Shown piece by piece: positions 1 through 9,498 of a DNA stretch of 29,532 nt. The DNA lies in assembly GCA_001579985.1 (NCBI GenBank), contig LRSR01008354.1, positions 1-29,532 of the forward strand. Direction: 5' to 3'. The position numbers and the translations under genes were made by a program. Each line of letters opens with the position of its first letter. The first letter of the stretch is position 1. The notes below the pieces were generated by a model. The model ran no database searches. It saw only the letters and a program-made list of their open reading frames with translations, and was not told the DNA's origin. The DNA comes from Hypsibius dujardini. Its lineage: Eukaryota; Tardigrada; Eutardigrada; Parachela; Hypsibiidae.

Positions 1-799
1 AGAAGCAACGGCGGGAGCCGAGGCGGAGAAGCTGGAGGTGGACTCCCGCTCGGTCTACGTGGGCCAGGTGGAGTACAGCTGCACCATCGAAGAGCTGGAC
101 GCGCACTTTCGCGGCTGCGGCGTCATCAACCGCATCACCATCATGTGCGACCGCTTCTCCGGCCATCCAAAAGGGTAATTTCTCTTTCCTTTCCTTTTAA
201 GCAGTTTCTCGGGTTGTAGTGAAAAAAACAACATTTTTATTTGCTTTTGCAGTTTTGCGTACATCGAATTTGCCACGAAGGAAGCTGTTGAGCAGGCAGT
301 CTTGCTGAATGACTCCACATTGAAGGAGCGTCAGTTGAAGGTACGCTGCTGGGGTGTCTTTTTTCTTTCCGTGACGGCGACGCAGACACTAATCATGCTG
401 GGGGACTCTGTGGCACGCAGATACAATGGACAAGTAATACAGACAGGCAGGCAGGCACACTTGCAGACAGACAGATTGACAGGCATACTTGTGGGCAGAC
501 AGACAGACAGGCAGACAGACACTCAAATGGACGAATAATACCAATGTACGATTCTGAATTTCGGACTACAATGATTGCCTACGTGACAGGTTATTCCGAA
601 ACGAACCAACCAACCGGGGTTGGGTTTCGCTGCTCGACGCGCCCGTCGACCCTTCCGCGGAGCCAGCTTCACCCGCGGCAGGAGACCGTACCGCGGCTAT
701 TCGCCCAGTCCGTACTACCGCGGCCGGAGTACATACCGTGGAGGCTACCGCGGCGGCGCTTTCCGTCCGCGTCGTCCTTCCCGTTTCATGGCCTACTAA
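1..799 (+). CDS. PABPN1: Nuclear poly(A)-binding protein 2 (PABPN1), 3' part, 5' end outside window
   Basis: Exons join(<1..174, 253..340, 590..799) read in one frame and end at TAA 797-799. The first two exons encode an RRM: RNP2-like VYVGQV near codon 20 of the visible part and RNP1-like GFAYIEF formed across the first splice junction. The third exon begins [10 protein letters not shown], the usual PABPN1 segment after the RRM, and then turns into an Arg/Gly/Tyr-rich tail (RGGYRGG) ending FMAY. Known role of the family: binds nascent poly(A) in the nucleus, stimulates poly(A) polymerase and sets tail length; the Arg-rich tail is normally arginine-methylated and drives self-association. The acidic N-terminus and coiled coil would lie left of base 1. 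Intron 2 carries a CAGA/CAGG array. Donors are gtaatt and gtacgc. Identification is secure; the start codon is not in the window. Confidence 0.95.
440..521 (+). repeat. Imperfect CAGA/GGCA tetranucleotide array in PABPN1 intron 2
   Basis: Interrupted runs of agac and aggc units lie within the intron 341-589. Reading frames through this block on either strand are repeat artefacts. Confidence 0.85.
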
Positions 800-1242
800 C
801 GACTCCACCGATTCGTTATTTAGTGTTTGGAAAGTCTCAGAGACTACCGTAATTTTTATTTCACTGAAGTATGCCTCGCACCACTGGACTGGAGGGAACG
901 AAGGAGAGACGCCGGACGACGACACTCAATCTAATTCCACTTTATATAAATATTCGTTGCATTTTGTTCTTTTCATTTACGCCCCCCGCCCTTCATTTTT
1001 CGTGGGTTGTGGTTTGTGAGTTATCTCCCTTTTGTTTGATGCGTTACAATACGCGTTGACGGATGCGCGAACTGAGGCAGCGGTTGGACGGACTTGACGA
1101 GGAATGCCGGAAAAAAAGCTTTGGGAGCCTTCGCCAGCAGAAAAGAAAAAATGGACTGCCGGCAAAAAAATGGACAACGGCCTCAAGTCGCGGAAGGAAA
1201 ATATCTCGCCCGGCGAAAAAAAATCAATCTGGCATGGCTCGA

Positions 1243-1248
1243 AATAAA
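1243..1248 (+). terminator. Candidate PABPN1 polyadenylation signal AATAAA
   Basis: A canonical AATAAA lies 444 bases after the PABPN1 stop and is followed from 1261 by a T/G-rich stretch (tcagtttgtcgtttgttcg) that would suit a downstream element. This would give a 3'UTR of about 460 nt. No competing gene lies between. Confidence 0.5.
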
Positions 1249-1969
1249 GTTAAAAAATCTTCAGTTTGTCGTTTGTTCGATCTTGAGTACGCGTGCAGTA
1301 CGTAGGCGCCTCCGCCTGATTGATTGGTAGATTCGTTTTCTCATTGAAATTTAATTTGTCCATTGGTTTTATTGTTAGATTGACTGGTTGACTTACTGTG
1401 TACTTTTTGACTCAAGTTCCAACCCTTGATTGATTGATGGATTGAAAACAAATTTACTCAGAAATTTGTTTTTATCTTTGTCAGATTTTGATTAGCTCCA
1501 GCGAAAAGGAAATTCCGAATTTCGATTAAAAATTAACATGCGATCAAACGTCACTAAATTCAATATTAATAAAAAAATCGGTATTCTTAAATTACTCTTG
1601 GGAATTAAAAATGCGTAGTGTTAAAAACTGCTTTAGGGCCTTCAGTTTCACTTGTAACATTAAACATTGGTAGTTAATTAATATTTTCGAAAACAACAGA
1701 AGGCGAATTAGAATAAATAATCAGCATAAAAAACCATGTCATCTCCTGCCCACTTTTAAGTTTTATTTAAAACTAACTAAAATCAACGCCATCCAAGCCG
1801 AATTATGTTTTTTAAATACCATGATTAAACTTCAATAAAATATTGAAGGAATTTAAATCCAACGGCAAATTTTATCTAGAAGAAACGCCATGTAGTCAGC
1901 ATATAACGTAAGATTTTAAATAAAACATCCTATTTTAAAGTAAATGAATCAATCATTTGATTAATCAAT

Positions 1970-2053
1970 CCAATCAAATGTACAGCTGAACCGCGCATCA
2001 ATCAATCAATCAATCCAATCAAATGTAGCAGCTGAACCGCGCATCAATCAATC
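1970..2053 (+). repeat. Tandem duplication with CAAT tetranucleotide junction
   Basis: Two copies of a ~39-base sequence starting ccaatcaaatgta and running through agctgaaccgcgc into atcaatcaatca lie at about 1970-2009 and 2015-2053, differing by one inserted base. Confidence 0.85.
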
Positions 2054-2092
2054 AGTCAACCAGAACCCGTAGCCGCAGCAACGGTGTTTATC

Positions 2093-2098
2093 TTTAAT
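2093..2098 (-). terminator. Possible RPS28 polyadenylation signal ATTAAA
   Basis: ATTAAA on the minus strand is followed downstream by a G/T-containing stretch (gggttctggttgactg). A canonical AATAAA on the same strand occurs only at 1767-1762. Weak evidence. Confidence 0.25.
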
Positions 2099-2284
2099 CA
2101 TCTTTAGACAGCACATCAGGAGAGCGCTTCGCTCCTCGCAATTCTCACTCCAAATGTGAAAAAATTCCGTTTGAAATCAGCAGAAATTTCCACAAGGCCG
2201 AATCCACACGTTGGTATAAAGCAAGAGCGTAAAAGCACTGGGCAAAAAATACGATCTTCAAAGAGCTCCCCCGTTGCTGTCTTC

Positions 2285-2347
2285 CTAAAAACACAACATT
2301 CCCTTGTCCGAAGCGGCGAAGGAAGAATGAATTCCCGTATGACTTAC
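2285..2347 (-). other. Candidate 3'UTR intron of RPS28
   Basis: On the minus strand, 12 bases after the RPS28 stop, the sequence reads CTG|GTAAGTC, a near-perfect donor. The next good acceptor is TTGTGTTTTTAG|GAAG, giving a 63-base intron. A stop codon this close to the junction would not be expected to trigger nonsense-mediated decay. Inferred from splice signals only. Confidence 0.35.
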
Positions 2348-2359
2348 CAGTCAGTGCCA

Positions 2360-2869
2360 CTACCGCAGCCTCCTGGCCTCGCGCTCAGACTCCATCAGGG
2401 TAAGAATATCGCCCTCACGAACGGGGCCCTTGACGTTGCGGATGATGGAGCGGTTGGACTCGTCCAGGAATTCCACGCGCACCTGCGTCGCCTGGCCCTG
2501 CGAACCGGTCCGGCCGAGCACCTTCGTTACCTATAAGAAAACACCGGACAACGGCAATTAGACTGTCTCCCAGTAGAGAACAAATGTTAAGACATTAAAA
2601 GCAGCCAAAAAAAATTGAATAAATATTTATAATTTGATATGTAAATTATAAACATTTATTCAACTGTCGTTGCTGGTCTTATTTTTGCAATAAATAACCC
2701 TTTTTGTAAACTATCTAAAACAAGAAGGAATACCATGAAAATCCGCCTAGACGTCGGGAAATAAATCAGCGACCCAAAAGGTGGCAATTAAAATGGCCAT
2801 TTTTGAGAGAGGAAAACCGCCGATTTTCCCCGCTGGGAATCTTACCTTCGCGAGACGGATTTTGTCCAT
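2360..2869 (-). CDS. RPS28: 40S ribosomal protein eS28 (RPS28), complete
   Basis: Minus-strand exons complement(join(2360..2530, 2846..2869)) encode 64 residues. Exon 1 gives MDKIRLAK and exon 2 continues [13 protein letters not shown], then the core [13 protein letters not shown] and the invariant end [10 protein letters not shown] before TAG. The protein is a single OB-fold subunit of the small ribosomal subunit near the mRNA exit channel and Shine-Dalgarno-equivalent cleft (family knowledge). Animals usually have about 69 residues; here the N-terminus is about five residues shorter, as in plant homologues. The 315-base intron starts GTAAGA and ends TTATAG. The gene is head-to-head with FRMD8, 626 bases between start codons. 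A strong donor just after the stop suggests a 3'UTR intron. Identity is certain. Confidence 0.97.
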
Positions 2870-2919
2870 GTTGGATGGGGATAAGCCGGTGCAGTGGAAA
2901 TAAAATATCCGCGGGATCC

Positions 2920-2934
2920 GGAAGAGTGGAAAAG
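2920..2934 (-). promoter_or_regulatory. Possible 5' terminal oligopyrimidine (TOP) leader of RPS28
   Basis: On the minus strand a pyrimidine tract CTTTTCCACTCTTCC lies 51-65 bases upstream of the RPS28 ATG. Ribosomal-protein mRNAs commonly begin with such a tract, which mediates growth-dependent translation. The start site is not mapped; inference only. Confidence 0.3.
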
Positions 2935-3305
2935 CACGGAACGACGGCGGAGAACCCTTGCACGGTGAGGAGGTCGCGAAAACTGACGCACTGAAAACGC
3001 ATGTTTGGTGGTGAGCCGACCGGGCAGGTTTGTTACGTGGCTCTTGTGGTGCGCCGACTGAGACGACGTATCGATTACTGTGGCTAATCAATTAATCGAT
3101 CGATCTTTATGCCAAACTTGTCTAAATGTCCCTCTGATATTCTCTGCCAAATTAATACAAAAGAAGTTTTTCTGGGCATACAGTTAATTTAGAGGTTTTC
3201 AACGCCGAAAGTGAAAGATTTTAATAAGGATCGGAAGGGTCTTTTTTTATTTTTCAGACCGTTTCTATTCGGGTTTTTTCAATTTTTTCGTGGTGTGCAT
3301 GTGCA

Positions 3306-3345
3306 CTGCGCATTGCACGCTTATTTATTGGTCTGCGCATTGCAC
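3306..3345. promoter_or_regulatory. Paired 13-base repeats containing TGCGCA between RPS28 and FRMD8
   Basis: The sequence ctgcgcattgcac occurs exactly at 3306-3318 and 3333-3345, one spacing of 27 bases, in the shared upstream region of two divergent genes. TGCGCA is palindromic and matches half of an NRF1-type site. The rest of 2870-3449 shows no other gene. Confidence 0.4.
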
Positions 3346-3458
3346 ATACTAACCAATTCGAAATTTGGTATTTTAATTTTTCTGAGTCTTTTAACAGCCT
3401 AATTTTTGCAATTTAGCTCGTAGAATTTATTTTGATAATTTTTTTGCAGAGTTAAAAA

Positions 3459-3467
3459 ATGAAGTGA
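3459..3467 (+). other. Minimal upstream ORF (Met-Lys-stop) before FRMD8
   Basis: ATG AAG TGA lies 29 bases before the FRMD8 start codon and just after a tttttttgcag acceptor at 3448-3449. If the leader exon begins at 3450 every FRMD8 transcript carries this uORF. Confidence 0.35.
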
Positions 3468-3495
3468 CCCCATTCAAGTGCATTGGTGAGGAGAT

Positions 3496-4883
3496 ATGCG
3501 GGCCAATAGATCGCCCCAGCGTGAGGCCAGCGGTAGTTTGTACCTACGTCGTCCCATCGTGCCGACCATCCGCGAAATCGACGAGAACGGCGAGGAAACC
3601 AACGTAGGCCCCTCCGAAAATGCCTACTTATTCGGCCAAGTACCCGAGGATGAGGTTGATGGACCGCAGGGCCGGGGAGAACTCGCGGCAGGTACTTGCC
3701 ACTAATCCATCAATCAACGCTTTAAATGCACTTTCAACTGTAGCGGACGCAATAGATCAATCAAGCAATGGAAATTCTTGCGAAACTTTCCTATCAGTAA
3801 AGCGGTTTTGCATCGTTGTTATGGACTTGCAGGCGTCGGGACGCTGCCTGTTCGACGACATTCTGATGCGTCGAAGACGGTGGAAGGTAGCGGCAGCAGT
3901 GTTGGTGCGAATCCGGAAAGCCAGGGAAGATCTTTCGAGCGCATAATTGAAAGCCTGTTCGGTAAGCAAACGCATCCGCTTGATTGATTGATTCAGTTTT
4001 CATTGATTTTTTTGTGTTGTTTTGAATATAGTTTAAATGTATTTTGACTCGGAAAAAGGGCTTGTAATTTGATATAAAATATATTTTTAAATTTTATTAA
4101 AGATCAGAAAAATATAAATCGATATTTTAAAAGCTTATTTATTATTCTCAAATTCCAAATTTTACATTAAAATATTAGGAAATATTATTTTTATTGTAAT
4201 CTAGCAAATAATTTATTTGGAATGTATTGTAATCTCCTCTTTTAAATATAAGTATTTATTTTAGCGAAATTAAAACAGTCGGTGAATTTAAAATACGTCC
4301 TTCCATTCCCATAAATTTTGTAGGCGATTTTAAATTTATTTATATTTATGTCGTTTAAATTTAAATGTGTTACTTCATTTATTGATCGGTGGAGAGTTTC
4401 ATTCTAACGAAATGCTTCCACCCTTGCTTGGATTTCAGTGCGAGCGCAGATCCACGTCTACCTGATGGACTACACCCCATTCGATTTCCATCCCGTCACG
4501 GGGTACGACTGCCGCGCGCCGGAGATCATCGAGGCGCTGATCAAGGCACGGAATTTGGATCACGCACAAGCTCGCAAGACATTCGCCGTGTGGTTCACCA
4601 ACTCCACGGATGCACTGGGTACAGGAAGAGAAGTCTGGTGATCATTAGACCTCAAGCCAGCAACCGCTAGTCAGTTTGTCTGATCGATTGACCGCCACCC
4701 TCTTTTCAGACGTTCAGCTCAAACCACACCATAATCCCTTCATTATCCAACGGTATTGGCGGTATTTCTTGCGCCGCTATGCCAATGCTGATGCACATGG
4801 AAATGAAGGTTTGTGGTGTGAAAGTTTACCTAAAGTCGATCTCTCTTTCCGTTTGCCTGCCTGTTTGTCTGACTGCCTGTCTG

Positions 4884-4923
<40 letters not shown>

Positions 4924-6626
4924 TCTTTCGTTTGTCTGTCTGAAGTATTGGCGGATTATTTGCTTCCTTGCTGTAACGTCTGCCGATCTGACCGACAACT
5001 GCCTGTTTTTCTGACTGAAAATCTGCCTTCTTGTTTCTGTACGACTCTAGTAACTCTAGTTGTCTTTTTGAGCCACTATCTCTTTGGTTCATGCATTGTC
5101 CGTTTAATTACTGCACAAGTATCCATGGACGAGTCTAGTTTTTCTCCACTACGGTTTCTTATGCAGCTCCCTTGGTTTACGTACGGCGATCCCTTTGGCT
5201 GCGCTTGGAAGATGAAAAGCGAGTAAGTACTATCGAGTGCTCTGTTTGTGCCTATCGAGTGCGATCTGCGGAAGATTGTATTGTAATCGCAGGTATTTTG
5301 CTCGCTTTCTTCAGCTCAGCAATCCTCGGGTTCTTCAGCTCCTGTTTGAAGAAGCTCGAAACTGTTACCTGGGCAAGCGGTACTCTCTTTCGGTGGACGA
5401 TGTGCTGACGCTGGGATGTCTGTTGATCTACAAGGATCACGGGCGCGCCTCGAATAATACCCAGCACGTGCAAGCTGTGAGGTTCGTTGCGCCTGTCTGC
5501 AGGCTTATCTGTCTGTCCCAATGTTGGTCTGTCTGTTTGCCTGCATGTATGTCTGTTTGTTTGCCTACTTGTTTTGTTCACTTGCTCTGTCTGTCTGTCT
5601 GGCTGTCTGCCTGTCCGTCTGTCTGCCTGTCTGCTTACCTGCTTTGTCTGTCTGTCTGTCTGCTGTCCTATTTGTCTACCCTTTTGTCTGTCTATCTGTC
5701 TGTGTTTTCTAGCTCCATCAGTCTGTCGCCCCTTCGCTTCGTCCGCTACCTTATCTGTCTACCTGTCTGTCTGTATACTTACTTATCTATTTGTCTACTG
5801 ACCCATCTGTCGTTTGTCTGTCTATATTCTTGTCTGTCTTCCTCTTTCTTTTCCATCTTCCAGGCAGTTTGCCTCGGTAGTCTGTGCGCGTGTCTGTTGT
5901 CTGCCTGAGTTTGTGTAACCCTAACTGTCTGCTAATTTCTTGAGCCCTTGATTTCCACGATTCCTCCTAATTTATTTTTACTTTTCAGGAAGCAGCTCCT
6001 CGAATGCTTCCCCCAGGGACTGATTCCCACCCAGCGAAAAGCCTTCCAGAAGAACCGACAGGAGGAAGTAATCAGTGAAATCATGCGTGTCTATCAATCC
6101 CTCTCTGCGCGTAACAACGATGAGGTCCGCCTGCGGTTTCTCCTTGTCTGCCGGAATAATCCTCTCTACGCGTAAGCCTGTCATCAGTTTCGTTTTCATT
6201 TCCTTCTATCTCTACTTTTTAGTATTTTTTACTTAATTTAATTTCTTTTTCTTAATTGACTTTCTTCCTTTCAGGGCGGTGTTCTTTTCCGGGGTCCTTG
6301 AGCCGGCGCCGAAATCTCGACTCACCGGATTGATCACCGGCTTCGCCGACGTCCCTGTAGCTCTTGCCGTCAATGAGCGCGGATTTTTTATCTTATCCGC
6401 TGTGCGGAAGGACGATCTCAGCGCAGTAAGCATCTTGGTTTTTCTTGCTCCGGCTCTATTTCAATCAATCACTCAATCAAGTCTAATGTGAAGTCCACTT
6501 TAATTACAATCAATCAAGCCAATCAATCATTGCCATTAATAGTATAATTTCGTTTCAGTCTTTCGCGTCAATCAAAAATCAGCCAATTTAATCAATCAAT
6601 AGAGCGGTCGTCCATTATAATAGCAA

Positions 6627-6671
<45 letters not shown>

Positions 6672-7420
6672 TTGTTTGTCTGTCTGTTGAAATTTTCGCA
6701 AGTTCTGGAGCTTTATTGGTGTTTTTAACCCTTTCGTAGGACGTAATAATGGCCCTGGCGCATAATGAGATCAGCGTGACGTACAAAACTCCGTCGGAGG
6801 AGCACGCTCTGCATGATGTAGACATGGCCTGTCTGATGGTGACCACGACGGTCCCGCTCGAAGATGACGACGCTGGGGACTCTCCAAGTGGTGTGCCGCG
6901 AGTGCTCAAAATTTTTTCCAAACAGGTTGGCAAAGCAACTCCATTTACGTGAATCTTCAAAAGACTTATATCCCCCGCCAGATATTGAATATGTTTTTGC
7001 GGAATTTTAACATGTTAAAACATGTTAATATTTACATTTTTAAAATGTTAAGTGGTGAAAATTTTAATATCATAACATCTAAATAAAAAAAAATTTAATA
7101 CTAAATGTTAATATTTTTTATTTCAGGCTCCGTTGATGGCCGCTTGCCTGATAACATTCCACCACAGCCAACGTGCGGCGGAGTTCTCTCGCCGTGACAA
7201 CATAATCAACGGACTAGACGCGGTGGATGAAATCGATCAGCCTGTTGTCCCAGCTTCCACTCGTCCAGACACCACAGTAATCAGAGTGATGAAGGAAGCG
7301 GGACATCGCGGACGCCATCGCCACCACAAAGTCACGGCCAAGACGGCTCGCAGCGTCGCCTTCCCCGACATTCTCAACCGATTTGACGCCTTCGTGCTGC
7401 ACTCGGTCGACGAGGACTGA
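3496..7420 (+). CDS. FRMD8: FERM domain-containing protein 8 (FRMD8 / Bili-type), complete
   Basis: Ten exons, join(3496..3691, 3833..3961, 4439..4618, 4710..4808, 5167..5222, 5315..5481, 5989..6171, 6275..6425, 6740..6925, 7127..7420), encode 546 residues; all junction phases agree. Residues 1-105 are a low-complexity N-terminus. The FERM fold begins near 109 (VRAQIHVYLMD) and includes VQLKPHHNPF around 171, LLFEEARNCYLGKRY around 230 and VLKIFSKQ near 442-449, each matching the order in vertebrate FRMD8, including the QLKP motif shared with KRIT1. The tail is basic (HRHHKVTAKTARSVAF) like that of FRMD8. Known role: cytoplasmic-face partner that stabilises iRhom/ADAM17 in mammals; Drosophila Bili binds LRP and dampens Wnt signalling. 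About 80 residues longer than human FRMD8 (464). KRIT1 is the alternative but lacks this C-terminal half. The first ATG after the 3449 acceptor outside the uORF was taken as start. Confidence 0.9.
4840..4945 (+). repeat. TGTC tetranucleotide array in FRMD8 intron 4
   Basis: A pure (TGTC)n core lies at about 4885-4923 with imperfect flanks in the 4809-5166 intron. Confidence 0.9.
5484..5890 (+). repeat. Long imperfect TCTG array in FRMD8 intron 6
   Basis: About 400 bases of degenerate tctg/cctg/tttg units occupy most of the intron 5482-5988. It reads through as Cys/Leu/Ser/Val frames that are not protein. Confidence 0.9.
6626..6688 (+). repeat. TCTG array in FRMD8 intron 8
   Basis: Nearly pure tctg units, preceded at 6460-6600 by scattered aatc (CAAT) tetranucleotides, within intron 6426-6739. 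Confidence 0.9.
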
Positions 7421-7430
7421 GGTTTGATTG

Positions 7431-7560
7431 TGACAGACAGACAGACACGCAGACACACAGACAGTCAAGACAGACACACAGACAGACAGACAGACAGGCA
7501 AGCAGACAGTCAGACAGACCGGCTGGCAGGCAGACAGAGAGGCAGACAGACGAATAGACA
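7431..7560 (+). repeat. CAGA array just after the FRMD8 stop
   Basis: Imperfect acag/gcag units start 11 bases after the FRMD8 stop codon, so they are probably transcribed in its 3'UTR. No clear AATAAA was found downstream to 7860. Confidence 0.85.
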
Positions 7561-8086
7561 CTCAGATACTCAGAGGCCTAAATTTTTCGAACCGAAACCA
7601 TGACAGAAGGGATAACTCACCACGTCCGACTCTAACTGCAAGAGATTCATCGACTCATAATTTTTTTTTTAAATAGTTACATAGAATAATTTTTAGATGT
7701 GTTTTTACACGGTACAGTTCCTTCGAATTTTTGTGTATAAATCAAAACAGAATGCTGCTTTTTCCCTCCATGACGGAAACCATTGATCTCTCCCTCTCGC
7801 TGTATCATTTGTATTGTAGCCTTGTTGGCCATTGTTTTTTATAATTGTTGTCGCACAGTAAATTTTTTTTTAGTTATTTTTTCACCGCTGGTGTGCTTGT
7901 AAGTGTCAGATAGTTGGTATTTAAATGATTTGTTTTCGCCTTCTGCTCGCCGAGAAGACATGGTATAATTGCTAGCTGTAAGGGTAGCACCACATAAATT
8001 CAGACAAAATCCAGTGTGTGAGATGACCAAAGGGACAGAGGGACAGACAAACGCACAAACAGGTACGCAGACACACAGACACATAC

Positions 8087-8157
<71 letters not shown>

Positions 8158-9054
8158 CAGACAGGCAGGCAGGCAAGCAAGCAGATAGACAGACACAGAC
8201 AGGCAGGCAAGCAGATAAACAGACAGAGAGGCAGTCAGGTAGACAGACTTCTGTCAAATGACTGAATTCCGGTTGTGTGTCTATATGTTACTCCCACTGA
8301 AAAAAATGTTGAAAATTGAAATGCCAGTTGGTGTCATCGCACTTTAGCGCTCTTTGCAAAGTGCCGGTTTGTGTGTGTTTACATTTGACAAAAGTTATAT
8401 ATAAATTCGATTCGCAAGTCAATTCCGGCTGCCTGGCTCGCCTCCATCGAAATGAAAGACGCGCCGCCGCAGCATTAAAGTCTCTCAACAGCATCCCATC
8501 AACAACAAATGTGCTGACCCTTCTCTGTCTACAACACAGCCGTACTTGATGGTAGACTAGTGGCAGTAATAGTTCTACTCGCTCCCGCAATCCGGATTGA
8601 CTCACATGCGCAAAGACAAGCTTGGAAAAGTTGCGAGTAAAAACGGTCTGACGTGACAGGCTCTCCACGGCTCGTCGGTCGGCCAAGGCGTACGCGCGAT
8701 TAAATTGATGAAGTGTACTAGTCGGAGGCGGACTAAAATTTCGAGAGTCTCTTCTCCTTGCAGACAGATTACACATTACAGACACAGCAGCCGGAAAAGA
8801 TCAACACCAAGCCAAAAACCTACCGAGACACCAGCTCAACAAACTGGTTCCCATCATCAACACGAGCTCTGATATTATGTAGACAACCTCCCTGCATGGG
8901 TGATGATGATTGAAAGAAAGTCTGACACACTTTGTTCTTACCGGTGTGTGTACAGAGAATGTATATCCTCGAACTGACTTACTAGTACAGTTACTGCATT
9001 ATCTGTGCAATCAGTGAAGCTACAGTATAGGAGAAATTGGTTCGCGAAACAGGA
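7561..9054. other. Spacer between FRMD8 and CLIC
   Basis: This holds the FRMD8 3' flank, a second CAGA array (8038-8250) and the CLIC upstream region with one TGCGCA at 8607-8612. A good plus-strand acceptor, cttctccttgcag ending at 8763, could begin the CLIC leader exon. A minus-strand Arg-rich frame from ATG at 8776 to 8288 has no recognised relatives. Confidence 0.5.
8038..8250 (+). repeat. CAGA tetranucleotide array
   Basis: A pure (ACAG)n run at about 8090-8157 sits inside 200 bases of imperfect cagacaggcagg units in the FRMD8-CLIC spacer. Confidence 0.9.
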
Positions 9055-9444
9055 ATGGCTGTCCCTCCAGCTTTACCGCCGAAACCGCCGATCAAGCTCT
9101 TCGTCAAGGCCGGCGTCGATGGAGCCAGCTATGGAGCCTGCCCGCTCAGCCAGCGCATCTATATGATCCTATCCCTGAAGGTAAGAAAATCGGTTCCGAC
9201 TATTGTCTGCCTCTCTATCTGGCCACCAGTCCGCCGGTTGATCTGTCTGTCCGACCTTTATTTCGTCCGTCCTTCCATCCATCTTTCCGCATGCCGTCCG
9301 TATCTTTGTTCATCATTCCGTCCTTCCGTCTGTCGGCTTTCATTTCTCCATTTCGGGTTTTTTTGCTGCACGTCTATGTATTGCAAGACTGCCTTCTGTT
9401 TTTCTGTTTGTGTGACTCTCTGGTTTCATGTTTGTATGTCTATC

Positions 9445-9498
<54 letters not shown>

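Larger units (their letters stand above)
800..2347. other. PABPN1 3'UTR and AT-rich spacer without recognisable gene
   Basis: 800-1260 is probably the PABPN1 3'UTR. 1320-2100 is AT-rich with scattered ATTG/CAAT tetranucleotides and a short duplication at 1970-2053. The part above about 2090 may be the 3'UTR of RPS28 read on the minus strand. No conserved coding sequence was recognised; the Lys-rich frames at 1063-1330 look like chance. Confidence 0.5.

Noticed and set aside
1063-1330. Lys/Arg-rich frames after PABPN1
   Set aside because: They arise from A-rich sequence in the probable PABPN1 3'UTR, overlap each other in two frames and run across the AATAAA signal; no family recognised.
2747-3091. 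114-codon minus-strand frame over the RPS28 start
   Set aside because: It overlaps RPS28 exon 1 and its leader in another frame; composition is not protein-like.
3794-4003. Antisense frames over FRMD8 exon 2
   Set aside because: Shadows of the coding exon on the opposite strand.
4439-4808. KRIT1 as identity of the FERM gene
   Set aside because: The QLKP region is shared, but the later exons (VLKIFSKQ and the basic tail) and the absence of ankyrin repeats fit FRMD8 better.
5237-5908. Long frames reading SVCLSVCL-type peptide (also 7839-8265, 9037-9558, 14132-14517, 18310-18561 and others)
   Set aside because: They are translations of TGTC/CAGA microsatellites, open in several frames because a 4-base unit without stops cycles through all phases. 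They overlap introns of well-supported genes.
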